A DNA stretch of 61,970 bases from Candidatus Aminicenantota bacterium (GCA_026393835.1 JAPKZK010000035.1:1-61970); one strand, 5' to 3'; positions 8,060 to 17,885 are shown, numbered from the stretch's first letter. Made by a program: numbers and translations. Notes: a model not told the origin generated them from the letters alone.

Positions 8060-10708
8060 ATGGATATGAAAATTCTTGAAACCCGCGCCTTGAGGGGCGC
8101 AAATTATTTTTCCAGGTACCCCGTTATCTACATGCAAGTAGATCTTGGCGAACTGGAAAAAAAACCTTCGGATACTATTCCCGGTTTCAAGGCCAGGATT
8201 GAGAAAATCCTTCCTTCTCTTATCGAACATCGATGTTCTCTGGATCATCGCGGCGGATTCTTTGAGCGCATCGATAGGGGCACCTGGGCCGGTCATATCG
8301 TCGAGCATGTTGCCCTTGAACTGCAATGCCTGGCGCAAATGGAAGTCGGCTTTGGAAAAACATATAGCACCGATGAGTATGGAATATATAATATAGTGTA
8401 TAGATACCGCGACGAAGAAGCCGGCATTGAAGCCGGAAAGTATGCAGTGGAAATTGTCAATGGCTTATTTAAAAACCAGGAAACAGAAATTCCACCCATA
8501 ATCGACCGCTTAAAGGAAATAAGGGAAAACAACCTCCTCGGCCCTTCGACACAATCCATCGTGGACGAAGCGAAAAAAAGGGGCATCCCGGAAATAAGAT
8601 TAAATAACGAAAGCTATGTTCAACTGGGGTTTGGTATTCGTCAGCGAAGACTCCAGGCGACAATAATTGACAGCACGTCTGCCATCGGCGTCGAAATAGC
8701 CGATGACAAAAAGCGGACAAAAGAACTGCTGGCGAGGATGGGAATACCTGTTCCCGAAGGTTATGCGATCGATACTTTGCCCGAAGCAACGGATGTGGCT
8801 GAAAGAATCGGATACCCGGTTACTATCAAACCTATTTCAGGCAACCATGGGCGTGGCATTACCACCAATATATCGACGCCCGCGGACCTGGAAACCGCTT
8901 TCCTATATGCAAAAAAATTCGGCGAATTGCTGCTGGTTGAAAAATTCTTACCGGGCGCCGATTATCGCATCCTGGTTATCGATGGCAAATTCACCGCCGC
9001 CGCCAGGAGGGACCCGGCATTTATTATCGGCGACGGGACATCCACTATTCGGCAATTGATAGACAAGGTTAATCTCGATCCCAAAAGGGGGTTTGGCCAT
9101 GAAAAGACCCTCACCCGCATTAAAATCGATTACATGATGGAGTGTCTTTTAAGTCAAAAACATTTGACGCTTCAATCGATTATCCCCAAAGACGAAAAAC
9201 TCTATATCAAAACCACCGCGAATTTAAGCGCCGGGGGAATAGCCATTGACGTCACCGATGAAGTGCACCCAATGACAAAAACAATGTCGGAGCGCATATC
9301 CCAGATCATCGGTTTAAATGTGATCGGTATCGACCTGATTACCACCGATCATAGAATCCCGCTTTCAGATAACAATGGAGGCATTATTGAAGTTAACGCC
9401 GCCCCCGGTCTTCGTATGCATGCGAATCCATCCGAAGGACAACCCAGGAATGTAGCGGGCGCAATAGTAGACATTCTTTTCCCCCCGGGATCGAAATTCA
9501 ACATTCCCATTGTCGCTGTTACCGGTACAAACGGCAAAACAACAACCGTCAGGCTCATTTCACATATCCTTGGGCTGAACGGAAATATTGTCGGTATGAC
9601 CTCAACCGACGGCATAGTCATCGGCAATAACTCGATTATCGAAGGGGACTACAGCGGACCTGAAGGGGCAAAGATTGTGCTGATGGATGCTTCCGTAGAT
9701 CATGCCGTATTAGAAGTGGCAAGGGGAGGAATTATTCGAAGGGGACTGGGATTCGAGGAATGCGATGTCGCCGTGATAACAAATATCACCCGGGATCACC
9801 TCGGTGAAGGGGGGATCAATACCCTCGAAGACCTCGCCAGGTTAAAAGGCGCCCTGCTTGCGACAGTCAAACCGACCGGTTACACCGTATTGAACGCCGA
9901 TGATGAATTGGTATTGACCCTGAAAGAGCAAACCAAAGGACAGGTAATCCTGTTTTCTCTCAATCACGATAACCCTGAATTGCTTAAACACCATGCCGAT
10001 GGAAATACTATTGTAACCCTTGTCGATGACTCGCTTATCATTCAAAAGGGATCTTTGGTATCCACTGTCGCCAAACTAATCGAAATACCGCTCACCTTTG
10101 GCGGCTATGCCCTCTTCAATGTCTCAAATACCCTGGCCGCGGTTGCCGCGGCCTATGCACTGGGATTAAACGAGAAACAAATAAGAGCCGGCGTCATCAG
10201 TTTCAGTCCTTCCGTCGGTCAATCTCCCGGCAGGATGAACATTATCGATATGGGGAATTTTAAGGTAATGGTTGACTACAACCACAATATCGGGGCCGTT
10301 AAAGCTATCGGCCAGATGCTTCCTTTTATTGCGCCGGGGAAAAAGATCAGGATGGCGGTTGGCACTGGAAATCGCAGAACCCAGGATATCATCGATTTTG
10401 GAGAGAGCCTTGCCGAGTTTTATGATTATATTGTGATTACCGATACGGACCCCCGCAAAAGACCCCCCGGGGAGACCTGTGAGTTGGTGCAAGAAGGCCT
10501 TCTCAAAGGCGGCTTTGCAAAAGAGAATATCGCCATTATTCTCGATGGCCGGGAAGCAACCCAGAAAGCCCTGAAGATGGCATCTGACGGCGATATTGTA
10601 GTGCTCCAGGCCGATGATATACAACAAGTGATTCAAGATGTAATGGATTATAAAGCGATATTGACTAACCAGATCCTGTCGCTAAAGAAAACAGCAAAAA
10701 CGGTTTAA
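8060..10708 (+). CDS. cphA: cyanophycin synthetase
   Basis: It polymerises aspartate and arginine into cyanophycin with ATP. The 882 residues match the three-part CphA: an N-terminal domain (1-160), an ATP-grasp domain (about 210-480, with the PVTIKPISGNHGRGI nucleotide loop near 253-267) and a Mur-ligase-like domain (485-870) with P-loop VTGTNGKTTT near 485-495. The Mur part keeps TNITRDHLG and the TDTDPRKRPPGE C-terminal motif. With cphB just upstream, this is a complete make-and-break pair for a nitrogen/carbon store. A decarboxylase gene at 18.9 kb could use the released arginine. Confidence 0.96.
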   Translation: MDMKILETRALRGANYFSRYPVIYMQVDLGELEKKPSDTIPGFKARIEKILPSLIEHRCSLDHRGGFFERIDRGTWAGHIVEHVALELQCLAQMEVGFGKTYSTDEYGIYNIVYRYRDEEAGIEAGKYAVEIVNGLFKNQETEIPPIIDRLKEIRENNLLGPSTQSIVDEAKKRGIPEIRLNNESYVQLGFGIRQRRLQATIIDSTSAIGVEIADDKKRTKELLARMGIPVPEGYAIDTLPEATDVAERIGYPVTIKPISGNHGRGITTNISTPADLETAFLYAKKFGELLLVEKFLPGADYRILVIDGKFTAAARRDPAFIIGDGTSTIRQLIDKVNLDPKRGFGHEKTLTRIKIDYMMECLLSQKHLTLQSIIPKDEKLYIKTTANLSAGGIAIDVTDEVHPMTKTMSERISQIIGLNVIGIDLITTDHRIPLSDNNGGIIEVNAAPGLRMHANPSEGQPRNVAGAIVDILFPPGSKFNIPIVAVTGTNGKTTTVRLISHILGLNGNIVGMTSTDGIVIGNNSIIEGDYSGPEGAKIVLMDASVDHAVLEVARGGIIRRGLGFEECDVAVITNITRDHLGEGGINTLEDLARLKGALLATVKPTGYTVLNADDELVLTLKEQTKGQVILFSLNHDNPELLKHHADGNTIVTLVDDSLIIQKGSLVSTVAKLIEIPLTFGGYALFNVSNTLAAVAAAYALGLNEKQIRAGVISFSPSVGQSPGRMNIIDMGNFKVMVDYNHNIGAVKAIGQMLPFIAPGKKIRMAVGTGNRRTQDIIDFGESLAEFYDYIVITDTDPRKRPPGETCELVQEGLLKGGFAKENIAIILDGREATQKALKMASDGDIVVLQADDIQQVIQDVMDYKAILTNQILSLKKTAKTV

Positions 10709-10765
10709 CCGGGTATTGCTTGTCCCCTTCTGCCAACTGATAACGAAAAGCCTTATTCTTTTAAC

Positions 10766-11887
10766 ATGATTTTTCAGGAATTACTAAAAAGATCTTTACA
10801 AAAAAAAGAAAATACTTTAAGATTACAGATGGAGGAAAAAATCAGGTACTCGGCAGTGGATTTATTCTGTGGAATCGGTGGACTCACTCATGGCCTTATT
10901 AAAGCGGGAATTCCCGTCAACGCAGGAATCGATATCGATGAATCCTGCCGCTATGCCTACGAGACCAATAATCGAACCCGGTTTATGAATATCGATGTCC
11001 GCGATATTCCTGGGGAGGTAATCCTTAAACTATTCCCCGAAGGAGATATTAAGGTCCTTGCAGGTTGCGCGCCGTGTCAGCCATTCTCCAAACACACTCA
11101 GAAAATCAAAAATCGGCAGGATGATGAGAAATGGGGCTTACTTTATTCTTTTATGGATTTAGTCGACGCGATTCAGCCCGAGATCGTTTCCATGGAGAAC
11201 GTCACGCAAATCGTTTACCAGGACGTGTTTAAAGATTTCGTTACGCGGCTTCGGTCCCTCGAATATTGTGTTTTTTGGGAGCCTGTTTTTTGTCCGGATT
11301 ATGGAATTCCACAAACGAGAACAAGATTAGTGTTACTTGCATCAAGGTTAGGCGAAATAAAATTGATTCCCGTAACTCACTCGCCCACACGGTATCGAAC
11401 TGTTCGATCGGCGATCGGAAGCCTGGAACCGATTAAAGACGGCGAATCCTCGATAAAAGACCCATTGCATCATTCACCTGCGCTTTCTCCGATAAATAAA
11501 GAAAGGATCCGGCGGTCTACCGCCGGTGGGACATGGAGAGATTGGGATAAGAAATTGGTATCTCCCTGTCATAAACGATCCACCGGTAAAACCTATTGTT
11601 CGGTTTACGCCAGGATGGAATGGGATAAACCCGCGCCGACTATTACGACACAATTTTACGGTTTCGGAACAGGCCGGTTTGGACATCCGGAACAGGATAG
11701 AGCGCTTTCAATCCGGGAAGGAGCGCTTTTACAGACATTCCCGAAATCTTATAAATTTTTCGATAACAGGAATTCATTATCGATAAAATCCTTAGGAGTA
11801 CATATCGGAAATGCGGTCCCTGTTCGATTAGGGACTGTAATCGGCAGAAGTATTATTCAACATCTGGAGAATAACCGAAATGAATGA
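10766..11887 (+). CDS. DNA (cytosine-5) methyltransferase of a restriction-modification module
   Basis: C5-cytosine methyltransferase motifs appear in order: I DLFCGIGG (32-39), IV GCAPCQPFS with catalytic Cys104, VI ENV, VIII QTRTRLVLLAS, IX near RALSIREGALLQTFP and X GNAVPVRLG. The length fits a type II enzyme with a modest target-recognition domain. The ATG at 10829 gives a more usual N-terminus (MEEKIRYSAVDLF) and may be the true start; neither start has a good ribosome-binding site. The stop overlaps the start of the GHKL ATPase gene, so the two are coupled. The recognition sequence cannot be read from the protein alone. Confidence 0.92.
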   Translation: MIFQELLKRSLQKKENTLRLQMEEKIRYSAVDLFCGIGGLTHGLIKAGIPVNAGIDIDESCRYAYETNNRTRFMNIDVRDIPGEVILKLFPEGDIKVLAGCAPCQPFSKHTQKIKNRQDDEKWGLLYSFMDLVDAIQPEIVSMENVTQIVYQDVFKDFVTRLRSLEYCVFWEPVFCPDYGIPQTRTRLVLLASRLGEIKLIPVTHSPTRYRTVRSAIGSLEPIKDGESSIKDPLHHSPALSPINKERIRRSTAGGTWRDWDKKLVSPCHKRSTGKTYCSVYARMEWDKPAPTITTQFYGFGTGRFGHPEQDRALSIREGALLQTFPKSYKFFDNRNSLSIKSLGVHIGNAVPVRLGTVIGRSIIQHLENNRNE

Positions 11888-13892
11888 ACCAAGATATTCG
11901 ATGAGTATGAGTTTAAGCGTCCTCAAGCAGTTAGGAATTAATCTATACAGCGCAATTCCCCCAGTTCTTTCCGAAGCGGTCGCAAACGCATGGGATGCCG
12001 ATGCAGAGGAAGTCGAAATTACGATTTCAGGCGGAGAAGTCGTAATCGAAGATGATGGACATGGCATGACTGTAGAAGATGCCAATAAGAAATATCTTTT
12101 TATCGGGTATGAACGACGCAAAGATGACGGCGCGGTGACTCCCAGGCTCAAAAGGAAAGTGATGGGTCGGAAAGGGATCGGAAAGTTATCTTTATTTTCA
12201 ATCGCAAACATAGTCGAAGTTCACACTGCAAAAAATGGCGAAAGGCATGGATTCAGAATGAACGTTAGCGAGATCGAGCAAAAAATTAAAGAGTCTCAAG
12301 GGAACGCTGAATACGACCCCACACCATTGTGTGATAATGAACTAAGAATAACAAGAGAAAAGGGCACTATTATCGTACTAAAGGAGTTGAGGAAAAAGGG
12401 ATTAACGAAGGCGGTAAGCGCTTTAAGAAAAAGAATCGCCTGGCGTTTCGGTATTATCGGAGAAAAATATAATTTTAAGGTAAAAATAAATGGAGAGTAT
12501 GTAACCCCCGCGGACCGAGATTACTTCAAAAAAAACCAATATTTATGGTATTTCGGACAAGAAAGCCAGGAATATAAAGAGTGTTGCGATCTCAATAAAT
12601 TAAAACATTCCGAACAAAGAGGAAATGAAATAAAACCTCGATCTAACGGCGAACCGGATGAGAATGAAAAAGTTTTAAAAGTTACGGGGTGGATCGGGTC
12701 GGTCAATTCTTCAGGAGACCTGAAAGATGAAGCGGAGCATTTGAATAAAATCGTAATTATGGTGCGTGGAAAGTTGGCCCAGGAAGACATATTGGAAGAT
12801 TTTTCCGAAGGAAGAATTTTCTCGAAATACCTGGTTGGAGTTATCCATGCAGATTTTCTGGATAATGACGATGAGGACGATGCTGCAACCAGTAATCGGC
12901 AGGAAATCATTAAAGATGATCCGAGGTATGAGGCATTAAAAGCATGGGTTAATACCGAGTTGAAGTACATCGGGAATAAATGGACAGATTTAAGAAAAGA
13001 AGGTGGAACCGAAAAAGCTTTGGAGATAAAATCCATAAATAATTGGTTCAATAGACTCTCAGGAGACGATAAAGAATATGCAAAAATTCTTTTTGGAAAA
13101 TTAAACCAACTTCCCACCGAAAATGAAGATATAAAAAATGAACTATTTAAACAAAGCGTACTTGCATTTGAAAATCTCAAATATAAAAGGAAATTAAAAA
13201 AATTAGAAAAAATAAATGCCGAAAATTTGGACTCCTTTACCGAAGCGCTTGCCGACTTCGATGATATCGAAGCTACTTTATATTATCAGATAATTAAAGA
13301 AAGGCTCTGTATAATAGAAAACTTCAAGGATAAAGTCATTGACAATGCGCTGGAAGATATAATAAAAAAATATCTATTCGACCATTTATGGCTACTTGAT
13401 CCGTCATGGGATAGAGCGACGGAAACGCCATTAATGGAGCAACAAATAAAAAGAGACTTTGGTAATATCACTAATAATCTCACAGAAGAAGAAAAAAGAG
13501 GGCGTGTCGACATTAAATATAAAAATTCTGCCGGAAAGCATATCATTATAGAATTAAAACGCGCCAGCGTTACTTTATCTACACCGAAGATAACGGAGCA
13601 AATTCTCAAATATAAAAAAGCCCTCGTATCATTACTGGCTTTAAACGGACGGGGAAATGAACCCGTCGAAGTGATTGTACTCATCGGTAAAAATCTAAAA
13701 GATTGGGAAAATGATAAAGATAAAGAGGACTCGAGAAAGTCTTTAGAAGCTTATAATACAAGAGTAATAACCTATCAAAAATTAATCGAAGATGCGTATA
13801 GAGCATATGGGGAATTCCTTAAAAAGAATCAAGAGGCTGGGAATTTAACCCGGTTAATAGAAGAAATCGACATCGAATTATCGAATAAGTAA
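11880..13892 (+). CDS. GHKL (MORC/MutL-like) ATPase with C-terminal PD-(D/E)XK nuclease, restriction component
   Basis: The N-terminus is a Hsp90/MutL-type ATP-binding fold: N-box SEAVANAWDA (31-40), G1 motif EDDGHGM and G2 motif GRKGIGKLSLF (96-106). The far C-terminus (about 540-600) has RGRVDIKYKN followed by HIIIELKRA, a PD-(D/E)XK core. This layout matches the BbrUII/HgiDII-type restriction enzymes and the prokaryotic MORC-like proteins described from restriction systems by Iyer, Abhiman and Aravind (2008). It overlaps the methyltransferase gene by 8 bases and is followed within 4 bases by vsr. ATP-dependent cleavage of unmethylated DNA is the expected role. Confidence 0.85.
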   Translation: MNEPRYSMSMSLSVLKQLGINLYSAIPPVLSEAVANAWDADAEEVEITISGGEVVIEDDGHGMTVEDANKKYLFIGYERRKDDGAVTPRLKRKVMGRKGIGKLSLFSIANIVEVHTAKNGERHGFRMNVSEIEQKIKESQGNAEYDPTPLCDNELRITREKGTIIVLKELRKKGLTKAVSALRKRIAWRFGIIGEKYNFKVKINGEYVTPADRDYFKKNQYLWYFGQESQEYKECCDLNKLKHSEQRGNEIKPRSNGEPDENEKVLKVTGWIGSVNSSGDLKDEAEHLNKIVIMVRGKLAQEDILEDFSEGRIFSKYLVGVIHADFLDNDDEDDAATSNRQEIIKDDPRYEALKAWVNTELKYIGNKWTDLRKEGGTEKALEIKSINNWFNRLSGDDKEYAKILFGKLNQLPTENEDIKNELFKQSVLAFENLKYKRKLKKLEKINAENLDSFTEALADFDDIEATLYYQIIKERLCIIENFKDKVIDNALEDIIKKYLFDHLWLLDPSWDRATETPLMEQQIKRDFGNITNNLTEEEKRGRVDIKYKNSAGKHIIIELKRASVTLSTPKITEQILKYKKALVSLLALNGRGNEPVEVIVLIGKNLKDWENDKDKEDSRKSLEAYNTRVITYQKLIEDAYRAYGEFLKKNQEAGNLTRLIEEIDIELSNK

Positions 13893-13896
13893 ATTG

Positions 13897-14319
13897 ATGG
13901 CTGACATATTCTCGAAAGACAAACGTTTCCAGATCATGCAGTCGAACAAACGACGAGGAAATAAATCCACGGAATTGAAATTGATCGAAATCTTCAAAAA
14001 AAACGGCGTCAAAGGATGGCGCAGACGATTCAAATTATTCGGCAGCCCGGACTTCGTATTCCCAAAAGAAAGAACGGCCATTTTTACCGACGGATGCTTC
14101 TGGCACGGCCACGATTGCCGAAACACAAAACCTGCAAGTAACAAAGAATACTGGAATAAAAAAATCGAAAGCAATAAAGATCATGACCGGAAGGTTACTC
14201 ACGCTCTGGAAGAAAAAAAATGGAAAGTGGTTAGATTATGGGAGTGCGAATTGAGAAAGGGCTATTTACCGCAAAAACTCTCATTTTTACTCGAAGAACA
14301 ATGCCCTGACAGGGAATAA
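13897..14319 (+). CDS. vsr: very-short-patch mismatch endonuclease (Vsr)
   Basis: It nicks T:G mismatches that arise by deamination of 5-methylcytosine. The 140 residues match Vsr: MQSNKRRGNKSTELKL at the N-terminus, RFKLFGSPDFVFPKERTAIF with the catalytic Asp, and DGCFWHGHDC with the conserved His residues and a Cys of the zinc site. The ATG at 13897 is chosen over a TTG three bases earlier. It lies 4 bases after the GHKL gene, as expected for repair of mutations caused by the upstream methyltransferase. Confidence 0.93.
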   Translation: MADIFSKDKRFQIMQSNKRRGNKSTELKLIEIFKKNGVKGWRRRFKLFGSPDFVFPKERTAIFTDGCFWHGHDCRNTKPASNKEYWNKKIESNKDHDRKVTHALEEKKWKVVRLWECELRKGYLPQKLSFLLEEQCPDRE

Positions 14320-14357
14320 ATTTCGCACGTCCCAGAAACCGATAATTTTTTCGCGGC

Positions 14358-15878
14358 TTAAGCCTTTTTGATTTCCATTTCAAATACCGCTATCCCCAAA
14401 CTTCTTTTATCGCCATTCCCACACTCTTCATCCGGCACAAAAGTCTTTCCTTTCAATAGGATTTTATAAAAGGTAAAAAGTGTAAAAGCAAATGGGAATT
14501 CTACTTCTACGACTTCCCCTTTCCGCCCGTAAAATATAAACGCCTCCTCCTTTTTAAACGTTCCCGTTTCTTTATCATATGAATGTATTTCCATATTAAA
14601 CGCTATCTCACTGTCTTGTTCGGAGCGAAACTTGATGCTTATTTTCCCGGCCGCTATACGGGCATAGACATAGGCATTGGCGGTTCCCCGGGTCCACCTA
14701 CCGCCGAGGCCGTACATTCCTTCTTCATAGCCTTCCCAGCCCCGACCGAACTTGTCCACCCTTTGACTTTTCCCGGCCAGTTTGGCGGTATCCAGGATAA
14801 ATGTATTACCTTTACAGCGCCGGCATACGGCTTCACACATTGCGTTTTCCCGTATCCGCGCTAAGCGGTCGGATTGCAGCAACTCTTTAATATTTGTATC
14901 CTTGATATTTCCCAGGTTCATCTCCCCTTCATAATCGAGGCAGCAAAGCACTAAATCGCCATTAGACAATATTCCGAGGTTGTCGGTCATGGCGCACGGT
15001 TGGGGCTCGCATTTTTCTTCGCTGTAGATGAACTTATCGTCCTGGATGACGCTTCGCAGAAAAGTGTATTCCCGGTTCCATAGGGCAAAGGGTTTGAAAC
15101 GCAGGAATACATTGGGCATAAACATATACCCCCAGAAGGTCTCTTCTGTCAAATCCCGGAAATTTTGCGGGAGCGTCTCCCTGGAAACGGCTATTTTGGT
15201 CCCGATATGCTCTTTGTATTTTTGCCGGGTGTAGTCCTGTTCGGCTGCAAAGGGGCCGGGATATTTTTTCTTTATTTTCTTTGCGAAAGCTTCGAGTTTT
15301 TTAATGTATTTCCGGGTCCATTTTTCTTCTGCTTTGCGTGTGGGGAAATTGCCCCATATGTTTAACGGCGAGTCCATGGCGATGGTGGGATCGTTTAGCA
15401 GTGCATAATTGGAAGCGATGTGTATTTCAATCCGCGTGGAACCGGCTTGTTTGAATTTTTCTTCGATGACCTGGAAAGGTATGTTTAGCATTTCTTTCAA
15501 AGTGGCGGTTGTACATCCTCGCATTTTGTATGATTGTTTGGTGACGGTTTGGATGCTGAGGGCGAGGGTGAGGTTATTGTGTTTCAGTAGTTCTTTTCGC
15601 ACGTTTTCATCTTGCAGGGGGATGGTATTGGTTATTAATGTGACTTCGTGGCCGTGTTTTTCGAAGAGGTCCAGGTATTGGTAGATTTTTTTATTAAGTA
15701 GGGGTTCGCCAAGGACATTGCATAGGATGGGTGGTCTTTCCGGCAGTTCATGCACCTGGTGTAGGAAACGTTGTAAAAGGGCGTCGTCGATATGTTCTTT
15801 TTTTCTTTTTAGGTGGTCGGAGGGGCAGAAGGTGCAGTGCATGTTGCAGTGGCTGGTAAACTCGATAAACAGTATCAT
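14358..15878 (-). CDS. radical SAM protein with SPASM-like cysteines
   Basis: With the start at 15878 the protein opens MILFIEFTSHCNMHCTFC, which places CxxxCxxC at residues 11, 15 and 18. LGEPLLN is the SAM-binding GGEP-like motif. A Cys group near residues 290-310 and CEAVCRRCKGN near 350 suggest an extra iron-sulfur cluster. About 130 C-terminal residues form an unrecognised beta-rich domain. A longer in-frame start at 15941 would add 21 residues translated from a palindromic repeat (15882-15941), so I reject it. It is last in a minus-strand cluster with an O-antigen ligase-like protein and a methyltransferase, which suggests glycan or envelope modification. Confidence 0.8.
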   Translation of the reverse strand: MILFIEFTSHCNMHCTFCPSDHLKRKKEHIDDALLQRFLHQVHELPERPPILCNVLGEPLLNKKIYQYLDLFEKHGHEVTLITNTIPLQDENVRKELLKHNNLTLALSIQTVTKQSYKMRGCTTATLKEMLNIPFQVIEEKFKQAGSTRIEIHIASNYALLNDPTIAMDSPLNIWGNFPTRKAEEKWTRKYIKKLEAFAKKIKKKYPGPFAAEQDYTRQKYKEHIGTKIAVSRETLPQNFRDLTEETFWGYMFMPNVFLRFKPFALWNREYTFLRSVIQDDKFIYSEEKCEPQPCAMTDNLGILSNGDLVLCCLDYEGEMNLGNIKDTNIKELLQSDRLARIRENAMCEAVCRRCKGNTFILDTAKLAGKSQRVDKFGRGWEGYEEGMYGLGGRWTRGTANAYVYARIAAGKISIKFRSEQDSEIAFNMEIHSYDKETGTFKKEEAFIFYGRKGEVVEVEFPFAFTLFTFYKILLKGKTFVPDEECGNGDKRSLGIAVFEMEIKKA

Positions 15879-15881
15879 AAC

Positions 15882-15941
15882 CAAAAGTTTTTGGAGGTCC
15901 AGGAACCTTTTTTCAAAAAGGTTCCTGGCCGCCGGAGGCAA
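15882..15941 (-). repeat. palindromic dispersed element, copy A
   Basis: The core is an inverted repeat, AGGAACCTTT and AAAGGTTCCT around TTTCAA, with asymmetric flanks: CAAAAGTTTTTGGAGGTCC on one side and GCCGCCGGAGGCAA on the other. It fills the space between the ligase-like gene and the radical SAM gene. It is left open in the radical SAM frame, encoding LFEKRFLDLQKLLV. Confidence 0.85.
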
Positions 15942-17885
15942 TTAAAAAGCATACCGCACCCCCAGGTCCCTGTTGTCGGTTCCGACGCCCAGTGATTTCA
16001 AGTTGAAAGTTGGGCTAACTTTGATTTCCATTATTCCCTGTTCCATGGGCGTGGAATCGATCTTAAATTCCAGGACATCATTATTGAGAAACACCTTCTT
16101 ATGTTGAAGTTTCCCGTTCCAGTAAATTTCAACTTTTTGTTCTTTTGACTTGAGATACTTGAAAGGTGCGTCGCAAATGATTTTAACCTGGGGGGATTCG
16201 CCGTTTTTATCCAGGGTAAGGTAGACGCCGGCGCGTTCTTTGGTCCAATTGAAATGCATGCCCTTAAAATCTTTTTCCCCGGGCCAGACCCCGTAATCGT
16301 AATGGGTACCGGTCTCCTGCGCCCAGGTTTTGGGATGAAGTTTATTAAATGAAATAACATTGAAAAGAATAAGAACCGCCAGGGAGATAATCGCGGTTAG
16401 GACCCTTCTTTTATCCGGTGTCCGTTCTTTTTCCGTGTCTTCGTGGGTATAGGTCAGGGCCGCCAGTATCCAGAACAACAAAAACGCTTCCGGGAACCAG
16501 AAAAAATTGTTGAACAGCAAGACCGCCAGCATCGTTCCCGTCAACAGTTTCTTATTGCTGCGGCGGTACAGTAGGACCAGGAAATAGGTAAAAAATATAA
16601 ACGCCAGTACCCCGTTTTCCACGAATATCCACAGGTACTGATTCATGGGCAAATCGTACAGGTAGACCTTGGAGCTGTCTTTATAAGGCAGGTAATTTTT
16701 GTATGACAGGTAAAAAGTATAGTTCCCGGTTCCCACGCCGGTAATGAAATTGTCCTGGAGGGTTTCAAGAGAAAACACCGCCATTTTCAGACGTCCGTTT
16801 ACCATGGCGTCCAGTTTATCGAACAAGGTCTCTTTCTCATCCCAATCCGCCCCCATCAATCTTTTTTTCAACGTGCCCCCGGCAAAGATGATAAACACCA
16901 GGAAAACCGTAATCAAGATACCGGCAATCAGCTTCTGCTTTTTCTCCCGGTTTTTCATGGCGTCCAGCAAAAGATTCAGGATACCGGCCGCGGCAAAGAA
17001 AAACATGGTCCTGGAACCGGAAAGTATCCCGCCGGCCAATGAAACGGCAAAAGTGATATAACCCAACGGATTTTTTTTTTTGATTTCATAGGTAGACCAC
17101 AGGAACATCATGCCGGCAAAAACGCCGAAAGCATTGAAATCGGAAAACCCGCCGTTAAATTGTTTGAATCCTTTTCCCAGCCGGTCGGAAAGGTAGGATT
17201 TCCCTGCTAATTTTTGCAGCGCCGCTAAAGCGGTGGAAACGTAAAATCCAAACGACAGCCATTGGAAAATCATTTTTTCTTCCGGTTTGATTTTCTTAAT
17301 ATAAAAGAAGATGTACGGGGCTATAAAATAGAGAAACAAGGAAATCACGGGAAATATAACGGCTGAAGAGAAACGTTGCTCGATCCATGTGATGGTTCCT
17401 TTGTCAAAGAGGCGGGGCAAGGGAGCGGAAACAGGGGTATCCGAGCCAATAAGCGAAGTAATGCCGAGTGTGATATTGGACCAGCGCAGGAAAACAAAGA
17501 TTGACGATACGAAAAGCAGCAGCAAAAATAGATAGTAGGGATAAAAATCCCGGTGTATCACTTTTGCCTCCGGCGGGCAGGAACCTTTTTGAAAAAAGGT
17601 TCCTGCACCTCCAAAAACTTTTGTTAAAACACCGCACAGCAGGAACAACGCCGGCGCGATGTAATTGTATGGCAACCGGCTGCCCATAAGCGCAGGACTT
17701 GAATTGATAAATGGAAAGAGGAATATAAATAAGTAAAGGGAAAATGTTTGCCCGCCGAAAAACGCAGCGGCAGCACCGATAGCAAAGAAAAACACCGCCA
17801 AAACAAGGAAATTCAAATGGAATCCAATGGTGAGAACAGCGACAATAAAAGCCAGGATAGAAAGAAAATAAAATATGCGGTTCAT
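15942..17885 (-). CDS. O-antigen ligase/polymerase-like membrane protein with repeat-encoded insert
   Basis: The 647 residues hold about ten hydrophobic helices and a Wzy_C/WaaL-like core: GFSDFNAFGVFAGMMFL, SLAGGILSGSRT and the periplasmic loop with GVGTGNYTF. The last 140 residues are a soluble beta-rich tail. Residues 88-107 (KVFGGAGTFFQKGSCPPEAK region) are encoded by palindromic element copy B in frame, between predicted helices, so the insert may be tolerated as a loop. The start follows the methyltransferase stop by 12 bases. It probably joins or polymerises glycan units at the inner membrane. Family membership is likely; the exact substrate is unknown. Confidence 0.75.
   Translation of the reverse strand: MNRIFYFLSILAFIVAVLTIGFHLNFLVLAVFFFAIGAAAAFFGGQTFSLYLFIFLFPFINSSPALMGSRLPYNYIAPALFLLCGVLTKVFGGAGTFFQKGSCPPEAKVIHRDFYPYYLFLLLLFVSSIFVFLRWSNITLGITSLIGSDTPVSAPLPRLFDKGTITWIEQRFSSAVIFPVISLFLYFIAPYIFFYIKKIKPEEKMIFQWLSFGFYVSTALAALQKLAGKSYLSDRLGKGFKQFNGGFSDFNAFGVFAGMMFLWSTYEIKKKNPLGYITFAVSLAGGILSGSRTMFFFAAAGILNLLLDAMKNREKKQKLIAGILITVFLVFIIFAGGTLKKRLMGADWDEKETLFDKLDAMVNGRLKMAVFSLETLQDNFITGVGTGNYTFYLSYKNYLPYKDSSKVYLYDLPMNQYLWIFVENGVLAFIFFTYFLVLLYRRSNKKLLTGTMLAVLLFNNFFWFPEAFLLFWILAALTYTHEDTEKERTPDKRRVLTAIISLAVLILFNVISFNKLHPKTWAQETGTHYDYGVWPGEKDFKGMHFNWTKERAGVYLTLDKNGESPQVKIICDAPFKYLKSKEQKVEIYWNGKLQHKKVFLNNDVLEFKIDSTPMEQGIMEIKVSPTFNLKSLGVGTDNRDLGVRYAF
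17565..17623 (+). repeat. palindromic dispersed element, copy B (inside a coding sequence)
   Basis: TGCCTCCGGCGGGCAGGAAC and its partner GGTTCCTGCACCTCC flank TTTTTGAAAAAA, followed by AAAAACTTTTG. It is the inverted counterpart of copy A. It lies wholly inside the O-antigen-ligase-like gene with no stop or frame break. Confidence 0.85.
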
